DNA of 64,000 nucleotides from UBA4312 sp040266995 (GCA_040266995.1 JAWRHV010000014.1:62001-126000), one strand, 5' to 3'. Positions 8,822 through 18,214 are shown, counted from the stretch's first letter. Program-made: numbers and translations. The notes: generated by a model from the sequence alone, not told the origin.

Positions 8822-8846
8822 AAAATGGTCTTTCGACCATTTTTTA
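8821..8846. terminator. Bidirectional terminator
   Basis: AAAATGGTC / GACCATTTT with loop TTTC, flanked by A- and T-runs. It is shared by the convergent HAD and flavin-reductase genes. Confidence 0.9.
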
Positions 8847-9446
8847 TTCGATTGGCTTGAAATCACTGGCAGGATGCTTGCAGATCGGACAAATGAAGTC
8901 ATCCGGTAAGATCTCTCCCTCATAAATATATCCGCAAATGGTGCAGATCCATCCCTTTTTCGATGTTTTCTTCGGTTTCGGCTTAATGTGGGCAAAGTAA
9001 TACGCATAGGTTGCCGAAGGCTCTTCGTTGAATATTTCTCCATCCACGACATCCGCTATAAACAAAGTATGGCTTCCTAGATCAATGGACTGGATAACCT
9101 TTCCCGATATATACGCATTGGTCTGATTTTGGATATAAACGATCCCGTTATCGGCTCTCTGGTATTCAATACCGATCATCTTATCCACATCTTTGCCACT
9201 TTGAAAGCCATAGTGTTGAAAGGTTTCAAACGTGGCTTGTTCCGATAATATAGAAACGTTGAAAGCACCGGTTTTTAAGATCATATCGTGTGTATAATTT
9301 AATTTATTGACAGATATGGAGATCCGATTGGGAGAGCTCGCTACCTGTGTCACCGTATTGATAATACACCCATTATCCTTATCACCGTCTTTTGCGGTAC
9401 AGATAAACAAACCATAGCTCAATTTCTGCATAACTTTTTCATCCAT
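8844..9446 (-). CDS. Flavin reductase-like protein with C-terminal rubredoxin domain
   Basis: Two-domain redox protein of 200 aa. Residues ~1-155 form a flavin reductase-like FMN-binding split barrel (start LSYGLFICTAKDGD, central NVSILSEQA). Residues 165-200 are a rubredoxin: C168-x2-C171-G and C186-PI-C189 bind one iron, with the usual GWICTICGYIY opening. This architecture is the high-molecular-weight rubredoxin of clostridia, which passes electrons from NAD(P)H to flavodiiron or similar O2/NO-reducing enzymes. ATG 9446 has GGAGG eight bases upstream. No partner reductase is adjacent. Confidence 0.9.
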   Translation of the reverse strand: MDEKVMQKLSYGLFICTAKDGDKDNGCIINTVTQVASSPNRISISVNKLNYTHDMILKTGAFNVSILSEQATFETFQHYGFQSGKDVDKMIGIEYQRADNGIVYIQNQTNAYISGKVIQSIDLGSHTLFIADVVDGEIFNEEPSATYAYYFAHIKPKPKKTSKKGWICTICGYIYEGEILPDDFICPICKHPASDFKPIE

Positions 9447-9540
9447 AGTAAATACCTCCACTGCCTATTATATTTAGTAAGGCTAAATGAATCAAAAAGA
9501 TGGAAAACTTATACAGGATTATGGAATGATCGTACAAATA

Positions 9541-10827
9541 TCAGGCAATGATCTCCTCATAAAAACTATAAAACTTTATAAGACGCATGAATGTAATTCG
9601 CTTCCGAACATACGGAGATACCCGTAATGTTAATGATTTGAGATTTTCATCCAGATCAATCTCCGATAAGTTTGTAGCCCCATTTACTTTTTTCATCCAT
9701 TGCGTCATTTCCTGCGGTGTCGGCAGCTCTTCTAATATTTGAATGATCTCGGCTTCTTTCTCTTTTAACATTTGTCCATTGACATCCTGCAGAATGTTCG
9801 GTGTATTCTCCTTCAGGATCTCTTCCTGTAAAACCGGATTTTGGAAACACTGACAGATCAGTTCCGTCTCCACCTCCACATGGTCTTGGACTGTATATGC
9901 CTTCGTCTTCAATCGTTCCAAGGCCTTTTTATATACCTCGGCACAAAGAATCATTCCAACACCTACTTTTTCCCCATGATAATAGTCAATCGGTTCATTG
10001 ATGGCCGCTTCTTCCCATAAATGCGAGCAATGATGCTCACAACCGGAAGCAGGTCGCGAATATGTAATGATCTGCATAGCTAATCCACTTAACAAGAGAC
10101 CATACATCAAATTCTCATACGCTTTGATGTCATGGTTCTGCAACCCATCAAGATTTGACACCAGCTGCTCTAAGATCTCGTATTCCCAGTTTACAATAGG
10201 CTCTGAGATGTATTCTCCGGTAATGGCAGAAGCAATCCGCCAGTCACATAAAGCTGTATATTTTCCCATCAGATCCCCTACACCACTGGCCGTCAACCGT
10301 GAAGGCGCATGCGAAAAGACTGTTGTATCGGCCAGGACAAAGACAGGACTGACAGCCGTAAACGTCTTCTTCATTCCCTTCCATGTCATGGCTGCCATTG
10401 TAGATACATACCCGTCCACACTGGCTGCCGTAGGAATGGATAAGAAATCAATCTTTTTTTGATACGCATGGTATCGGGTGATATCATGAATCGTTCCGGA
10501 ACCACACGCAATCAGAAAATCTATCTCATCAAAGTGTCTGAGCTGTTTTTCGGCTGCCTGTACACCGTGTTCATCGGCATGGAGCCCGGTGGGATCTAAT
10601 ATGATCAATCCCATATCCGGTAATTGTTCCATCGCTTTTTTTCCGGCGGCTTCGTATGTATTTTCATCACAGATCATCACAATATGATGAAACCGGCTAT
10701 AGTACGTTTTCATGATGTATGCCAGTTTATCCAGTGCGTTCTGCTCGATCATCATATCGTCGACAAAGATTTTCTGATTACGTTCCAGATCGCACAATTG
10801 TCTAATTCTTTCGATATCTACCTGCAT
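9541..10827 (-). CDS. sn-glycerol-1-phosphate dehydrogenase (AraM/EgsA family)
   Basis: Member of the iron-containing dehydrogenase / dehydroquinate synthase superfamily that reduces dihydroxyacetone phosphate to sn-glycerol-1-phosphate. Seen: CGSGTIHDITRY (NAD binding, about 114-125), PTAASVDGYVS, LADTTVFSHAP, GVGDLMGKY, and metal-ligand histidines in GCEHHCSHLWE and YYHGEKVGVG. The length of 428 aa is usual for the bacterial AraM group. Its start overlaps the YcxB gene by 26 bases, so the two are translationally coupled, and both lie downstream of the PTS/aldolase operon. A DHAP-producing aldolase and a DHAP-consuming reductase in one block is a plausible metabolic link. Confidence 0.85.
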   Translation of the reverse strand: MQVDIERIRQLCDLERNQKIFVDDMMIEQNALDKLAYIMKTYYSRFHHIVMICDENTYEAAGKKAMEQLPDMGLIILDPTGLHADEHGVQAAEKQLRHFDEIDFLIACGSGTIHDITRYHAYQKKIDFLSIPTAASVDGYVSTMAAMTWKGMKKTFTAVSPVFVLADTTVFSHAPSRLTASGVGDLMGKYTALCDWRIASAITGEYISEPIVNWEYEILEQLVSNLDGLQNHDIKAYENLMYGLLLSGLAMQIITYSRPASGCEHHCSHLWEEAAINEPIDYYHGEKVGVGMILCAEVYKKALERLKTKAYTVQDHVEVETELICQCFQNPVLQEEILKENTPNILQDVNGQMLKEKEAEIIQILEELPTPQEMTQWMKKVNGATNLSEIDLDENLKSLTLRVSPYVRKRITFMRLIKFYSFYEEIIA

Positions 10828-11299
10828 CGTATGATCCTTTCTTTATTATTCTTTCTTGTATAAACTTTCTTGTTTCCTCTACATCTTTTAAAGATCCTTT
10901 ATGAATCGATATCAATTCTTTTGGATGGACCAAGATGATCAAATGATCTGTTTCAATGACTTTTCGGATGTGTGCATACTCAAATGCCATATGATCTCTA
11001 TTCACTTCATATTCAATTTTGTCACTGAGCTTCACTTTGATCTTCACCTGAACCGTACCATATTTTCTCTGATACATGTGGATCCGTCGCCGAATGATCA
11101 TGGGCTTTGAAGAATACCCTATCCCCAGCAACAATAAAACAGAGGTAATAAGCCATATTATTTCTTTTGTATGGATGGACATCGCCAATGTAATACCGAC
11201 CAATACAAACACGGGAATGACATTCTCCTGGTGCATCGCTTGGATCGTTTCACGGACCAGCTCTTCGTTATTTATATATTCATATTCATTTTTCTTCAT
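10802..11299 (-). CDS. YcxB-like membrane protein
   Basis: A 165-aa protein with two adjacent hydrophobic helices (about residues 28-62), then a cytoplasmic beta-rich domain ending in VHPKELISIHKGSLKDVEETRKFIQ. This is the layout of the YcxB C-terminal domain family, whose function is unknown. The start ATG at 11299 has only a weak GGAAAG upstream. It overlaps glycerol-1-phosphate dehydrogenase by 26 bases. A paralogue lies at 36824-37324. Confidence 0.65.
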   Translation of the reverse strand: MKKNEYEYINNEELVRETIQAMHQENVIPVFVLVGITLAMSIHTKEIIWLITSVLLLLGIGYSSKPMIIRRRIHMYQRKYGTVQVKIKVKLSDKIEYEVNRDHMAFEYAHIRKVIETDHLIILVHPKELISIHKGSLKDVEETRKFIQERIIKKGSYDAGRYRKN

Positions 11300-11316
11300 A
11301 GGTCTTTCCAAAGACA

Positions 11317-11342
11317 GAAAGCCACATTTGCATGCGACTTTC
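11317..11342 (-). terminator. Hairpin after the PTS operon (partial terminator)
   Basis: An 11-bp stem with G-U pairs, GAAAGTCGCAT / ATGTGGCTTTC, lies between the IIA stop and the YcxB start. The following T-run is weak (TGTCTTT), so it may only reduce read-through into YcxB and the dehydrogenase. Confidence 0.5.
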
Positions 11343-11347
11343 CGTAA

Positions 11348-11797
11348 TCATCCATTTACTTTTACATCTAACAATGCAGCCAGTTGACCTGGCAATGTAT
11401 TTAATGGCGAGTTATAAAGCGTTTTAAGTGTTTCTGTGTCATAAAACATCTTCATCAGATTCTGTAATACGGCCATATGTCGGGCAGGATCTTTTACAGC
11501 TAGATTGAAAACCATCTGGGCATGGATCTGCTGCTCATCATCATCAATCCTGCGAAAATCCACCGGCTTTTCAAGGATCAAAAGACATATGGCATCTTCG
11601 ATTACACCCGAGCTCTCTGAATGCGGCATGGCAACAGGAAGCTGACTGGGCATACCTGTCGGATAAAGTCTTTCTCTTTTTATACAATTATCTGAAAATT
11701 GATCCGTCACGCAGCCTTCTTGAAAAAGCTTGTCCGCACATAAAGCAATCGCTTCTTCATCGTTTTTAGGACACCCTTGGATTGCATAGTATTTCAT
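11348..11797 (-). CDS. PTS sugar transporter subunit IIA (galactitol/fructose type)
   Basis: Cytoplasmic phosphocarrier of a phosphotransferase system. The phosphorylated histidine is His59 in VAMPHSES, the EIIA type-2 (mannitol/fructose) signature. At 149 aa it is a stand-alone IIA. It sits 10 bases after the IIC gene and has AAGGA before the ATG, completing a IIB-IIC-IIA set. It receives phosphate from HPr and passes it to the IIB cysteine. Confidence 0.88.
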   Translation of the reverse strand: MKYYAIQGCPKNDEEAIALCADKLFQEGCVTDQFSDNCIKRERLYPTGMPSQLPVAMPHSESSGVIEDAICLLILEKPVDFRRIDDDEQQIHAQMVFNLAVKDPARHMAVLQNLMKMFYDTETLKTLYNSPLNTLPGQLAALLDVKVNG

Positions 11798-11807
11798 CGT
11801 TATGTCC

Positions 11808-13064
11808 TTAAGCCATAAAGAAATGATGAATGAACTCTAACAACACGTTCATTAAATTGTATCCGAAGAATGAATCCGTTACCGTTCCTTGCACTTCGAT
11901 ACCCGTTGTCTGCACCATCATTGTCGCTTCCGGCGCAAATACATTGGTTGCCCAGGCTACCAGATAGATCATAATACAACAGCTGATGATCGTTCTGACA
12001 AAGTTTCCTTTGTGTGCCAAGGTCGGCATGACCGTTGTATAACATACAACGCTCAGGATCCCCACAGGGAAATAGTTCATGTTCGGAACGATCCATGCAC
12101 ATAAGATCGTGAATGGAATCATAAGGGCTGTAGCCACAATACATGTCGGATCACCCAGACCCAAACAGACATCCATACCGATCAACAGTTGTGCATCTTC
12201 GCCGATCCAGCGTTTCATAAATTCATTCGCTGCATTGCCGATCGGGGTAATTCCTTCCATCATGACCGCAACCATACGAGGAATCAGTACCAATACAGAC
12301 GCAAAACCGATGGCCATAATAAAGATAGAAGTAATCGGCTGCTTTGTTAATAAGCCAAGAATCACGCCGACGATAACACCGATAAAGCTTGTTTCACCAA
12401 AAACACCTAGCCTCTGTGACAGATGATCCACATCAACATTCACTTTATTTAAACCCGGAATATGATCATACAGTTTATCCAGGGCACGGAAGATCGGATA
12501 CATCAACACAAAGGAAGCAGTACTACACGTTGTCCCATCCAATCCATAGTACTCCTGCCAGTCGTTTGAAACGATCTCCCCAAATTTGATTGCGATCACT
12601 GCCATGACCAACGTAATCAGAATTCCTACCCATAAGCTTCTAAAGATCGCATATGCCAGAGCTCCAGGAATCAACATATGGATAAAGTTCCAGATATCCA
12701 CATTCATGACCCGGGTCCATTTTAAACGGATCATGATGATATTTAACAAGAAGATCAACGGAACGACGATCGGCGCAAATGGAACCGACCAGGAAGCAGC
12801 ACCAACAGCTGCCCATCCCATATCCGTTACCGTAAAACCGCCACCCATTGCCTGATAATAATCAATCGCAGGCTGTATGGTCGTGAACAATAAACTAATA
12901 ACTAACGAAAGCCCCTGAAAACCGATGCCGACCAATAAACCGGCTTTTAACGCTTCTCCAAATTTCATGCGGAAAATGACGCCAATAATTGTGATCATTA
13001 CCGGTAACAAGGCAACAGCACCCATATTCAAAAGTGTCTGAATAAAATTTAATAATACATCCAT
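11808..13064 (-). CDS. PTS galactitol-type transporter subunit IIC
   Basis: Membrane permease of 418 aa with about nine to ten hydrophobic helices. The sequence matches the GatC family: the N-terminal LLNFIQTLLNMGAVALLP, GWAAVGAASWSVPFAP and GTTCSTASFVLMYPIFRALD near the middle. It imports and phosphorylates a hexitol or related sugar alcohol together with IIA and IIB. GatC-type permeases also carry arabitol and other polyols, so galactitol should not be taken as proven. GGGAG precedes the ATG. Confidence 0.88.
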   Translation of the reverse strand: MDVLLNFIQTLLNMGAVALLPVMITIIGVIFRMKFGEALKAGLLVGIGFQGLSLVISLLFTTIQPAIDYYQAMGGGFTVTDMGWAAVGAASWSVPFAPIVVPLIFLLNIIMIRLKWTRVMNVDIWNFIHMLIPGALAYAIFRSLWVGILITLVMAVIAIKFGEIVSNDWQEYYGLDGTTCSTASFVLMYPIFRALDKLYDHIPGLNKVNVDVDHLSQRLGVFGETSFIGVIVGVILGLLTKQPITSIFIMAIGFASVLVLIPRMVAVMMEGITPIGNAANEFMKRWIGEDAQLLIGMDVCLGLGDPTCIVATALMIPFTILCAWIVPNMNYFPVGILSVVCYTTVMPTLAHKGNFVRTIISCCIMIYLVAWATNVFAPEATMMVQTTGIEVQGTVTDSFFGYNLMNVLLEFIHHFFMA

Positions 13065-13086
13065 ATTATTTCTCCCTTATGATTTT

Positions 13087-13398
13087 TTATACTTCTTCTT
13101 TATCTGCTAACACTTCATTGCATGTATCAATGATTTTTTTCGCAACAGCGTCTTTCCCGATTCCGGAAATCAATCCAAATACCTTGATAACCGGTTTATC
13201 GATCTTCCCTCTGAAATTGGACGTCGTCATGATGATATCCATATTCTTTGAAGCTGAAACAATCGTCTGTACTGTTCCTTTATGAACGTTGACCGGAATC
13301 CCTGCTTCGCCACATATCTTTTTTACTTCTTCAGCAGCAACGGAAGAGGATGCGATCCCACTACCGCATGCGACTAAAATTTCTACTGGTTTTTTCAT
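13087..13398 (-). CDS. PTS galactitol-type transporter subunit IIB
   Basis: A 103-aa phosphocarrier with the active-site cysteine Cys11 in VACGSGIASS, the P-loop of the GatB/lactose-type IIB fold. It overlaps the stop codon of the upstream dehydrogenase gene (ATGA), showing tight coupling within the operon. It phosphorylates the incoming polyol held by IIC. Confidence 0.9.
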   Translation of the reverse strand: MKKPVEILVACGSGIASSSVAAEEVKKICGEAGIPVNVHKGTVQTIVSASKNMDIIMTTSNFRGKIDKPVIKVFGLISGIGKDAVAKKIIDTCNEVLADKEEV

Positions 13399-14453
13399 AA
13401 TAGATCCTTGTTAACCTCCTCATTCGGTATTAAAACCACTTTAATGGCTTCTCCTGATCTTGTTAGTTGAATACCTTCGTTGATCTTGCTCAATGGCAAT
13501 ACATGTGTAATAAACTTGGATGCATCAAACTTTTCGCTGAGCGCCAGCTTGAATGCCTGCTCTACCTGGATACTATTGGCCCCAAAATGACCGTAGATCC
13601 AGATTCCATAATAATGAACACGATTGGAATCAATCTGTGCCATCGCTCCTTTGGCAACTCCGCCAAACCAGACAACGATTCCATTCTTTCTGCACATATA
13701 GATGGCCTGATTTTGTGCCTGTGTACTCGGATTTGCCGAAATTACCTTGTCGGCTCCTTTTCCATCGGTTATCTTCAGTACTTCTTCCACGGCATCTACC
13801 TGGGATCCGTTGATGTAGTAATCCGCTCCGAATCTTTTTGATAGCTCCAGTCTGGTCTCGTTGAGCTCAACCATGATAATGGTTTCAGCCCCGCGCAATC
13901 TAGCTAACTGGATATGAAAACAACCGATCGGTCCGGCCCCGATGATCACGACCGTATCTCCAAATCCGACATGAATATTATCCTGACATGCATAGACAGA
14001 AGACAGCGGTTCTGCCAATGTTGCCGCCTTCAGATCTTTATCCTCCGGAATCTTAAAGACAGAATCACTGGCTAGTTGTTTCCCTGTCACAACATAGTAA
14101 TCCGCAAATCCTCCCATTCTATCCGTATATTTACTTCCTTCCTCACACATCTCATGATGACCGGATCGACAATGTTCACAATGCATACAATGGGTAGCAG
14201 GATATACATAAATGTTTTCTTTTTTCTCATAACCTTCGACAGCTTCTCCTACCTCAACAATTTCACCGACAATTTCATGTCCAAAAATATGAGGATATTT
14301 CCCTTGTCGAGAATCTGTTGTCAGATTTCGTATATCCGATCCACATAATCCAATTGCACGCACGTTGATCAGCAATCCATCCGAAGGACACTTTGGTGTT
14401 TCAATATCTTCAATCCGGATATCATTGGGTCCATACATCAATGCAGCTTTCAT
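13395..14453 (-). CDS. Zinc-dependent polyol (sugar-phosphate) dehydrogenase
   Basis: Medium-chain dehydrogenase of the sorbitol/galactitol-1-phosphate 5-dehydrogenase kind. Catalytic zinc ligands are Cys37 (GLCGSD) and His59-Glu60 (FGHE). Four structural-zinc cysteines sit at about 89, 92, 95 and 103, and the NAD Rossmann motif is VVIIGAGPIG near 178. In this operon it most likely oxidises the phosphorylated polyol delivered by the PTS to a ketose phosphate. ATG 14453 is chosen for its AGGAGA site; a GTG seven codons earlier overlaps it. An 18-base gap separates it from the aldolase. Confidence 0.87.
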   Translation of the reverse strand: MKAALMYGPNDIRIEDIETPKCPSDGLLINVRAIGLCGSDIRNLTTDSRQGKYPHIFGHEIVGEIVEVGEAVEGYEKKENIYVYPATHCMHCEHCRSGHHEMCEEGSKYTDRMGGFADYYVVTGKQLASDSVFKIPEDKDLKAATLAEPLSSVYACQDNIHVGFGDTVVIIGAGPIGCFHIQLARLRGAETIIMVELNETRLELSKRFGADYYINGSQVDAVEEVLKITDGKGADKVISANPSTQAQNQAIYMCRKNGIVVWFGGVAKGAMAQIDSNRVHYYGIWIYGHFGANSIQVEQAFKLALSEKFDASKFITHVLPLSKINEGIQLTRSGEAIKVVLIPNEEVNKDLL

Positions 14454-14470
14454 CGTTTCTCTTTCTCCTT

Positions 14471-15094
14471 TCACCGCTTCGCAATTTTCAAACTCTCTAA
14501 CTGTGCATCATTTAAATCAGAAACTCCCATATGTTTTGCGATTTCATAGATCTTAAGGGCTTCTTCTGTCGCTTCCACAATGGCACAGGCTTGTTCTAAG
14601 TCTTTGCCGACACAAACCAGCCCATGATTTGCCAAAAGGACGATGCTGTGGCCCTGGATTGCTTTATCCAGCCCTTTCGCAATCCCATAGCCTCCCGGTT
14701 CCCCATAAGGGATACATGGAATATCATCATGAAGAATGGAGAACGTTGTGGAACAACGCAGATTGATTCCTTTGTTGCAGTAAGCGTACGCCGTCATATA
14801 CGGTGCATGCACATGCAAGACCGCATGACAATCCGGTCTGGCTTCCAATGCCACCTTATGAAGAATGTATTCGCTGGAGCGCTTTTTCGTTCCCCCAACT
14901 TGTTCATCGCCTTTCATCACCGCAACCTGATCTTCTGTCAGAAATGCTTTTCTTGTTCCTGTTGGTGTGATATACATCAACCCTGTTTCACGATCTAATA
15001 TTGAGAGGTTTCCTTCCAGTGAGTTTACCAGTCCTTTCTGGTCAAGTATTTTCGAATATTGGACAATTTGTTTTTTTATTTTTTCTTCCCTCAT
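14471..15094 (-). CDS. Class II aldolase/adducin family protein (sugar-phosphate aldolase)
   Basis: Zinc aldolase of the L-fuculose-1-phosphate aldolase / ribulose-5-P epimerase family, 207 aa. Zinc ligands are His94 and His96 (LHVHAPY) and His157 (NHGLV), and the catalytic Glu is Glu75 (SSEYILHK). It is first in the PTS operon, has GGAGG ten bases upstream, and probably cleaves a ketose-1-phosphate to DHAP plus an aldehyde. The exact substrate (fuculose, ribulose, xylulose or tagatose derivative) cannot be decided from the sequence. Confidence 0.85.
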   Translation of the reverse strand: MREEKIKKQIVQYSKILDQKGLVNSLEGNLSILDRETGLMYITPTGTRKAFLTEDQVAVMKGDEQVGGTKKRSSEYILHKVALEARPDCHAVLHVHAPYMTAYAYCNKGINLRCSTTFSILHDDIPCIPYGEPGGYGIAKGLDKAIQGHSIVLLANHGLVCVGKDLEQACAIVEATEEALKIYEIAKHMGVSDLNDAQLESLKIAKR

Positions 15095-15147
15095 TTGATG
15101 GTTTCCTCCAATGTTTATTCAAGCAGCCGGCTTCTATTTACAATTTC

Positions 15148-15153
15148 ATTATA
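15148..15153 (-). promoter_or_regulatory. -10 element of the PTS/aldolase operon
   Basis: A perfect TATAAT about 55 bases before the aldolase start, with no good -35 at 17 bases. That fits dependence on the divergent PRD activator. The 290-base divergent spacer (15095-15384) is otherwise very AT-rich and holds nothing else I can name. Confidence 0.4.
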
Positions 15154-15372
15154 TAAATCCGTATTTCCAAAAAACAGACACGTCTTCTTCTGTCCAGTGA
15201 AAGAAAAAACACTAATTCTTTTTCTTCACAAACTGGTACAAAAGATTTATTATTTGGTTCTTTATTTATCTTTTTTCTACAAGTATTATTGATTTTTTAC
15301 TATTTTACTGTTTATTTATCTAATCAAACTCTTTTTTATCAATTTAAGTATGAATTAATATCATTACAAGGT

Positions 15373-15378
15373 TAATAT
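15373..15378 (+). promoter_or_regulatory. Candidate -10 six bases before the PRD regulator ATG
   Basis: TAATAT, then TAAAGT, then ATG. No Shine-Dalgarno lies at normal spacing; an AAGG is about 15 bases upstream. A weak leaderless candidate. Confidence 0.25.
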
Positions 15379-15384
15379 TAAAGT

Positions 15385-17481
15385 ATGAATAAAAGAATGA
15401 TCTATCTTATTAACACCTTGGCCAGCGGAAATAATCACACATTAAAATCGTTAGCCCTTCAATGCGATGTATCCATTCGAACGATACGAAACGATATCAA
15501 ATCAATCAACGAATTCTTGTTTTCCCATGGATATTCTTCCCTTCAGATCGAAAAGGATGGCTATATCCGGGTACACCATGATTTTTCAATGTGTCGCAAG
15601 TATCTCCAAACTAATGATTTTTATAAGTACAAATTATCAAAACATGAACGAGTTGCGGTTGCTTCGGCATTATTGGTCGCTCAGAATCAATATGTTACCA
15701 TTTCTCAATTAGCCGATATTTTATATGTCAGTCGAACAACGCTGATCAAAGACCTCCCGGAAATACGAAAGTATTTAAACGAAATGTCTTTAACACTACA
15801 GTCTTATCCCAATAAGGGACTGATGATCGATGGTTCGGAGCAAGACATCCGCAACGCTTTTTTATCCATGCTTCTTGCATCCACCGATGATGAAGTAGCT
15901 TCTTTACAGAACCTGATCCGACAGAAACTGATCATCCACCATGACTATCTGCCTATTATAGGAAGCATTATTACCGAGGTAGAGAACGAAAACCAAATTG
16001 CGTTTACAGACGATTCCTTCAAAACATTACACAACTATCTCGCCTTAATGGTGGAGCGCAACAAACAGAACCATTATGTGGATCATTCGGAGCGTATATT
16101 CGCAAAAGAATATCAATATGCACAGGATCTGTTGCGGTACATCACAAAATATTGCGAAATCATCACAACCGGGGACGAAATAAACCATCTTGCCTACATT
16201 ATCAAAAATGTTTTTCATTACATATCCAAGACCAACAGCGACAAGGATACGGTTGCCATTCAGGTAAGGACACGAAAACTGATCGATGATGTGGCCAAGG
16301 AATTGAATATGGAGATTGACAAAGATTATCAGCTCTATGAAAACCTTTCCAACCATTTGATCTCGATATACCACCATTCCTTTAAAACGGATCCGAACAA
16401 TCCGATCTTAAAGGACATCCAGGAAACACAGCAGACTGTGATCGAAGCCGTAGAACAACATATAGGCGCTATCGAAAGTTTTTTTGAACGTCCTTTGGAT
16501 TCCATAGAAGTGACTTATATTGTCATTCATTTCTGTGCGGCCATGGAAAGATTCAAAACAAACCGTTCAAAATATGATGCCATCCTGGTTTGTAATGCCG
16601 GCATTGGTACTTCCCAGCTGATCCGGGCAAAGCTGAAAAATTATTATAGTCTGAATATAATCTCTGTTATCAGCTCGCATGAGATCCAAGGTCTGACCCC
16701 AAAAAGCGCGGACTTGCTGATATCCACGATACCGATTTACGAAGCACCCATAGACTTCATTTGTATTTCGCCAAATTTAAGTGAGGAGGATTATATTCTT
16801 TTAGGGAACAAGCTGGCTGAAATGCATTCAATGAACCACCTTCCGGTGCATCTCAACGAGAAAGAAATCACAGCTGTTGCCGTAACCGATTTACTACGTC
16901 CGATCATATTCAGCATGGTTGCCCCGAATGCGGATGAAGTCTTTTCGGTAATCAAGCGGGCCATCCGTCGTTATTTTAATCAAACGCAATCCAGTCAGAC
17001 AGAATTATTATCCCCTTATCTTCATCATCTTCTTTCGCCTGGATTCATCCGGTTAGATGTTGAATGTAAAGACTGGAAAGACTGTATTTGGCAATCTTCC
17101 CTTCCTTTACTACAAAACAGTTATATTGAAAAATCATACATTACGGCCATGATAGAAAACGCAGAAGAGCTTGGACCTTACTTTGTGATGCTGCCAGGTG
17201 TCGCAATCCCTCATGCAGGTTTAAATGATGGCTGCTTCAAGACAGGGATGAGCATGATCCGTTTAAAAAGTCCTGTTTGCTTCCACGCCGGTTCATTGGA
17301 TCCGATCCGATACGTGATTACCTTGAGTGCTGTGGATCAAAATAAACACTTACGAGCGTTGTTTCATTTACTCGCTCTTCTGAAAGATCCATCCTTTGTA
17401 GAAAAGCTGGATCGTGTGAAAACGACCGAGGAAGCCAATAAGCTGATCGAGACCAGTGAATATCGTCTGAATGATTACTGA
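15385..17481 (+). CDS. BglG/MtlR-type PRD transcriptional activator
   Basis: A 698-aa multidomain regulator. An N-terminal HTH (about 1-60, SIRTIRNDIKSIN) and second Mga-like HTH (ISQLADILYVSRTTLIKDL) bind DNA. Two PRD domains follow (about 215-405), with histidines in DEINHLAYI and IVIHFCAAMER. Then comes a IIB-like domain with Cys in VCNAGIGTSQ, and a IIA-like domain with His in LPGVAIPHAGLN. HPr and the cognate PTS phosphorylate these sites to couple activity to sugar supply. It is transcribed away from the PTS operon it almost certainly controls and ends in a terminator before the hxl operon. Confidence 0.92.
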   Translation: MNKRMIYLINTLASGNNHTLKSLALQCDVSIRTIRNDIKSINEFLFSHGYSSLQIEKDGYIRVHHDFSMCRKYLQTNDFYKYKLSKHERVAVASALLVAQNQYVTISQLADILYVSRTTLIKDLPEIRKYLNEMSLTLQSYPNKGLMIDGSEQDIRNAFLSMLLASTDDEVASLQNLIRQKLIIHHDYLPIIGSIITEVENENQIAFTDDSFKTLHNYLALMVERNKQNHYVDHSERIFAKEYQYAQDLLRYITKYCEIITTGDEINHLAYIIKNVFHYISKTNSDKDTVAIQVRTRKLIDDVAKELNMEIDKDYQLYENLSNHLISIYHHSFKTDPNNPILKDIQETQQTVIEAVEQHIGAIESFFERPLDSIEVTYIVIHFCAAMERFKTNRSKYDAILVCNAGIGTSQLIRAKLKNYYSLNIISVISSHEIQGLTPKSADLLISTIPIYEAPIDFICISPNLSEEDYILLGNKLAEMHSMNHLPVHLNEKEITAVAVTDLLRPIIFSMVAPNADEVFSVIKRAIRRYFNQTQSSQTELLSPYLHHLLSPGFIRLDVECKDWKDCIWQSSLPLLQNSYIEKSYITAMIENAEELGPYFVMLPGVAIPHAGLNDGCFKTGMSMIRLKSPVCFHAGSLDPIRYVITLSAVDQNKHLRALFHLLALLKDPSFVEKLDRVKTTEEANKLIETSEYRLNDY

Positions 17482-17500
17482 TCCGACATTCACATTTCCT

Positions 17501-17535
17501 TCCACCTCTTTTAAAAAAGGGTGGATTTTCTTTTT
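17501..17535 (+). terminator. Terminator of the PRD regulator gene
   Basis: TCCACC-CTTTT / AAAAGG-GGTGGA hairpin followed by TTTTCTTTTT. Confidence 0.8.
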
Positions 17536-17575
17536 GTGCTCTTTCATAATAAAGTGGGAAAAGAAAGGAGACGCT

Positions 17576-18214
17576 ATGAAACTACAAGCTGCATTAGATA
17601 CATTGACATTGGAACAATGTACTGATTTATTAAATAAGACCAAAGGCTCTGTCCAGGTAGCCGAAGTCGGCACCCCGTTTATCATCGAACAAGGAATGGT
17701 GCCGGTGAGAACCTTAAAATCGCAATTTCCTGCCATCGAAATTCTGGCTGATGCCAAGATCATGGATGCCGGTTTATTTGAAGCGGATAAATGCTTTGAT
17801 GCCGGTGCCGATATTGTCACCGTGTTGGGGGTCGCCTATGATGAAACCATCGAAGGTGTCGTACAATCGGCCAAAAACCATGGAAAACGTGTCATGGTGG
17901 ATATGATCGGAGTCAAAGATCTGGAACAAAGAGCTCGGGAAATCGATGCCATGGGCGTGGATTATATTTGTGTGCATACCGCCTTTGACATCCAGCAGGA
18001 GGGAAACGATCCCCTGGAAGATCTGAAGACGGTCAACAAAGTCATCAAGAATGCCAAAAGTGCCGTGGCCGGTGGTGTAAAGTTATCCACGATCGATGCC
18101 ATCGTTGCCGAAGGAGCCGAAATCATCGTTGTCGGCGGTGCCATCTGTACAGCAAAAGACCCGGCAGAGGCAGCCAAAGCCTTCCAGGCACACATTGGAG
18201 GTTTTCATGAATAA
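17576..18214 (+). CDS. hxlA: 3-hexulose-6-phosphate synthase
   Basis: Orotidine-monophosphate-decarboxylase-like TIM barrel of 212 aa. The family's catalytic pattern is LADAKIMDAG (Asp59, Lys61, Asp64). The following DIVTVLGVA and VDMIGVKDLEQRA match hexulose-phosphate synthase better than 3-keto-gulonate-6-P decarboxylase. It condenses formaldehyde with ribulose-5-phosphate, or runs in reverse to make ribulose-5-phosphate from fructose-6-phosphate. AAAGGAG precedes the ATG. It overlaps hxlB by eight bases. Confidence 0.88.
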   Translation: MKLQAALDTLTLEQCTDLLNKTKGSVQVAEVGTPFIIEQGMVPVRTLKSQFPAIEILADAKIMDAGLFEADKCFDAGADIVTVLGVAYDETIEGVVQSAKNHGKRVMVDMIGVKDLEQRAREIDAMGVDYICVHTAFDIQQEGNDPLEDLKTVNKVIKNAKSAVAGGVKLSTIDAIVAEGAEIIVVGGAICTAKDPAEAAKAFQAHIGGFHE

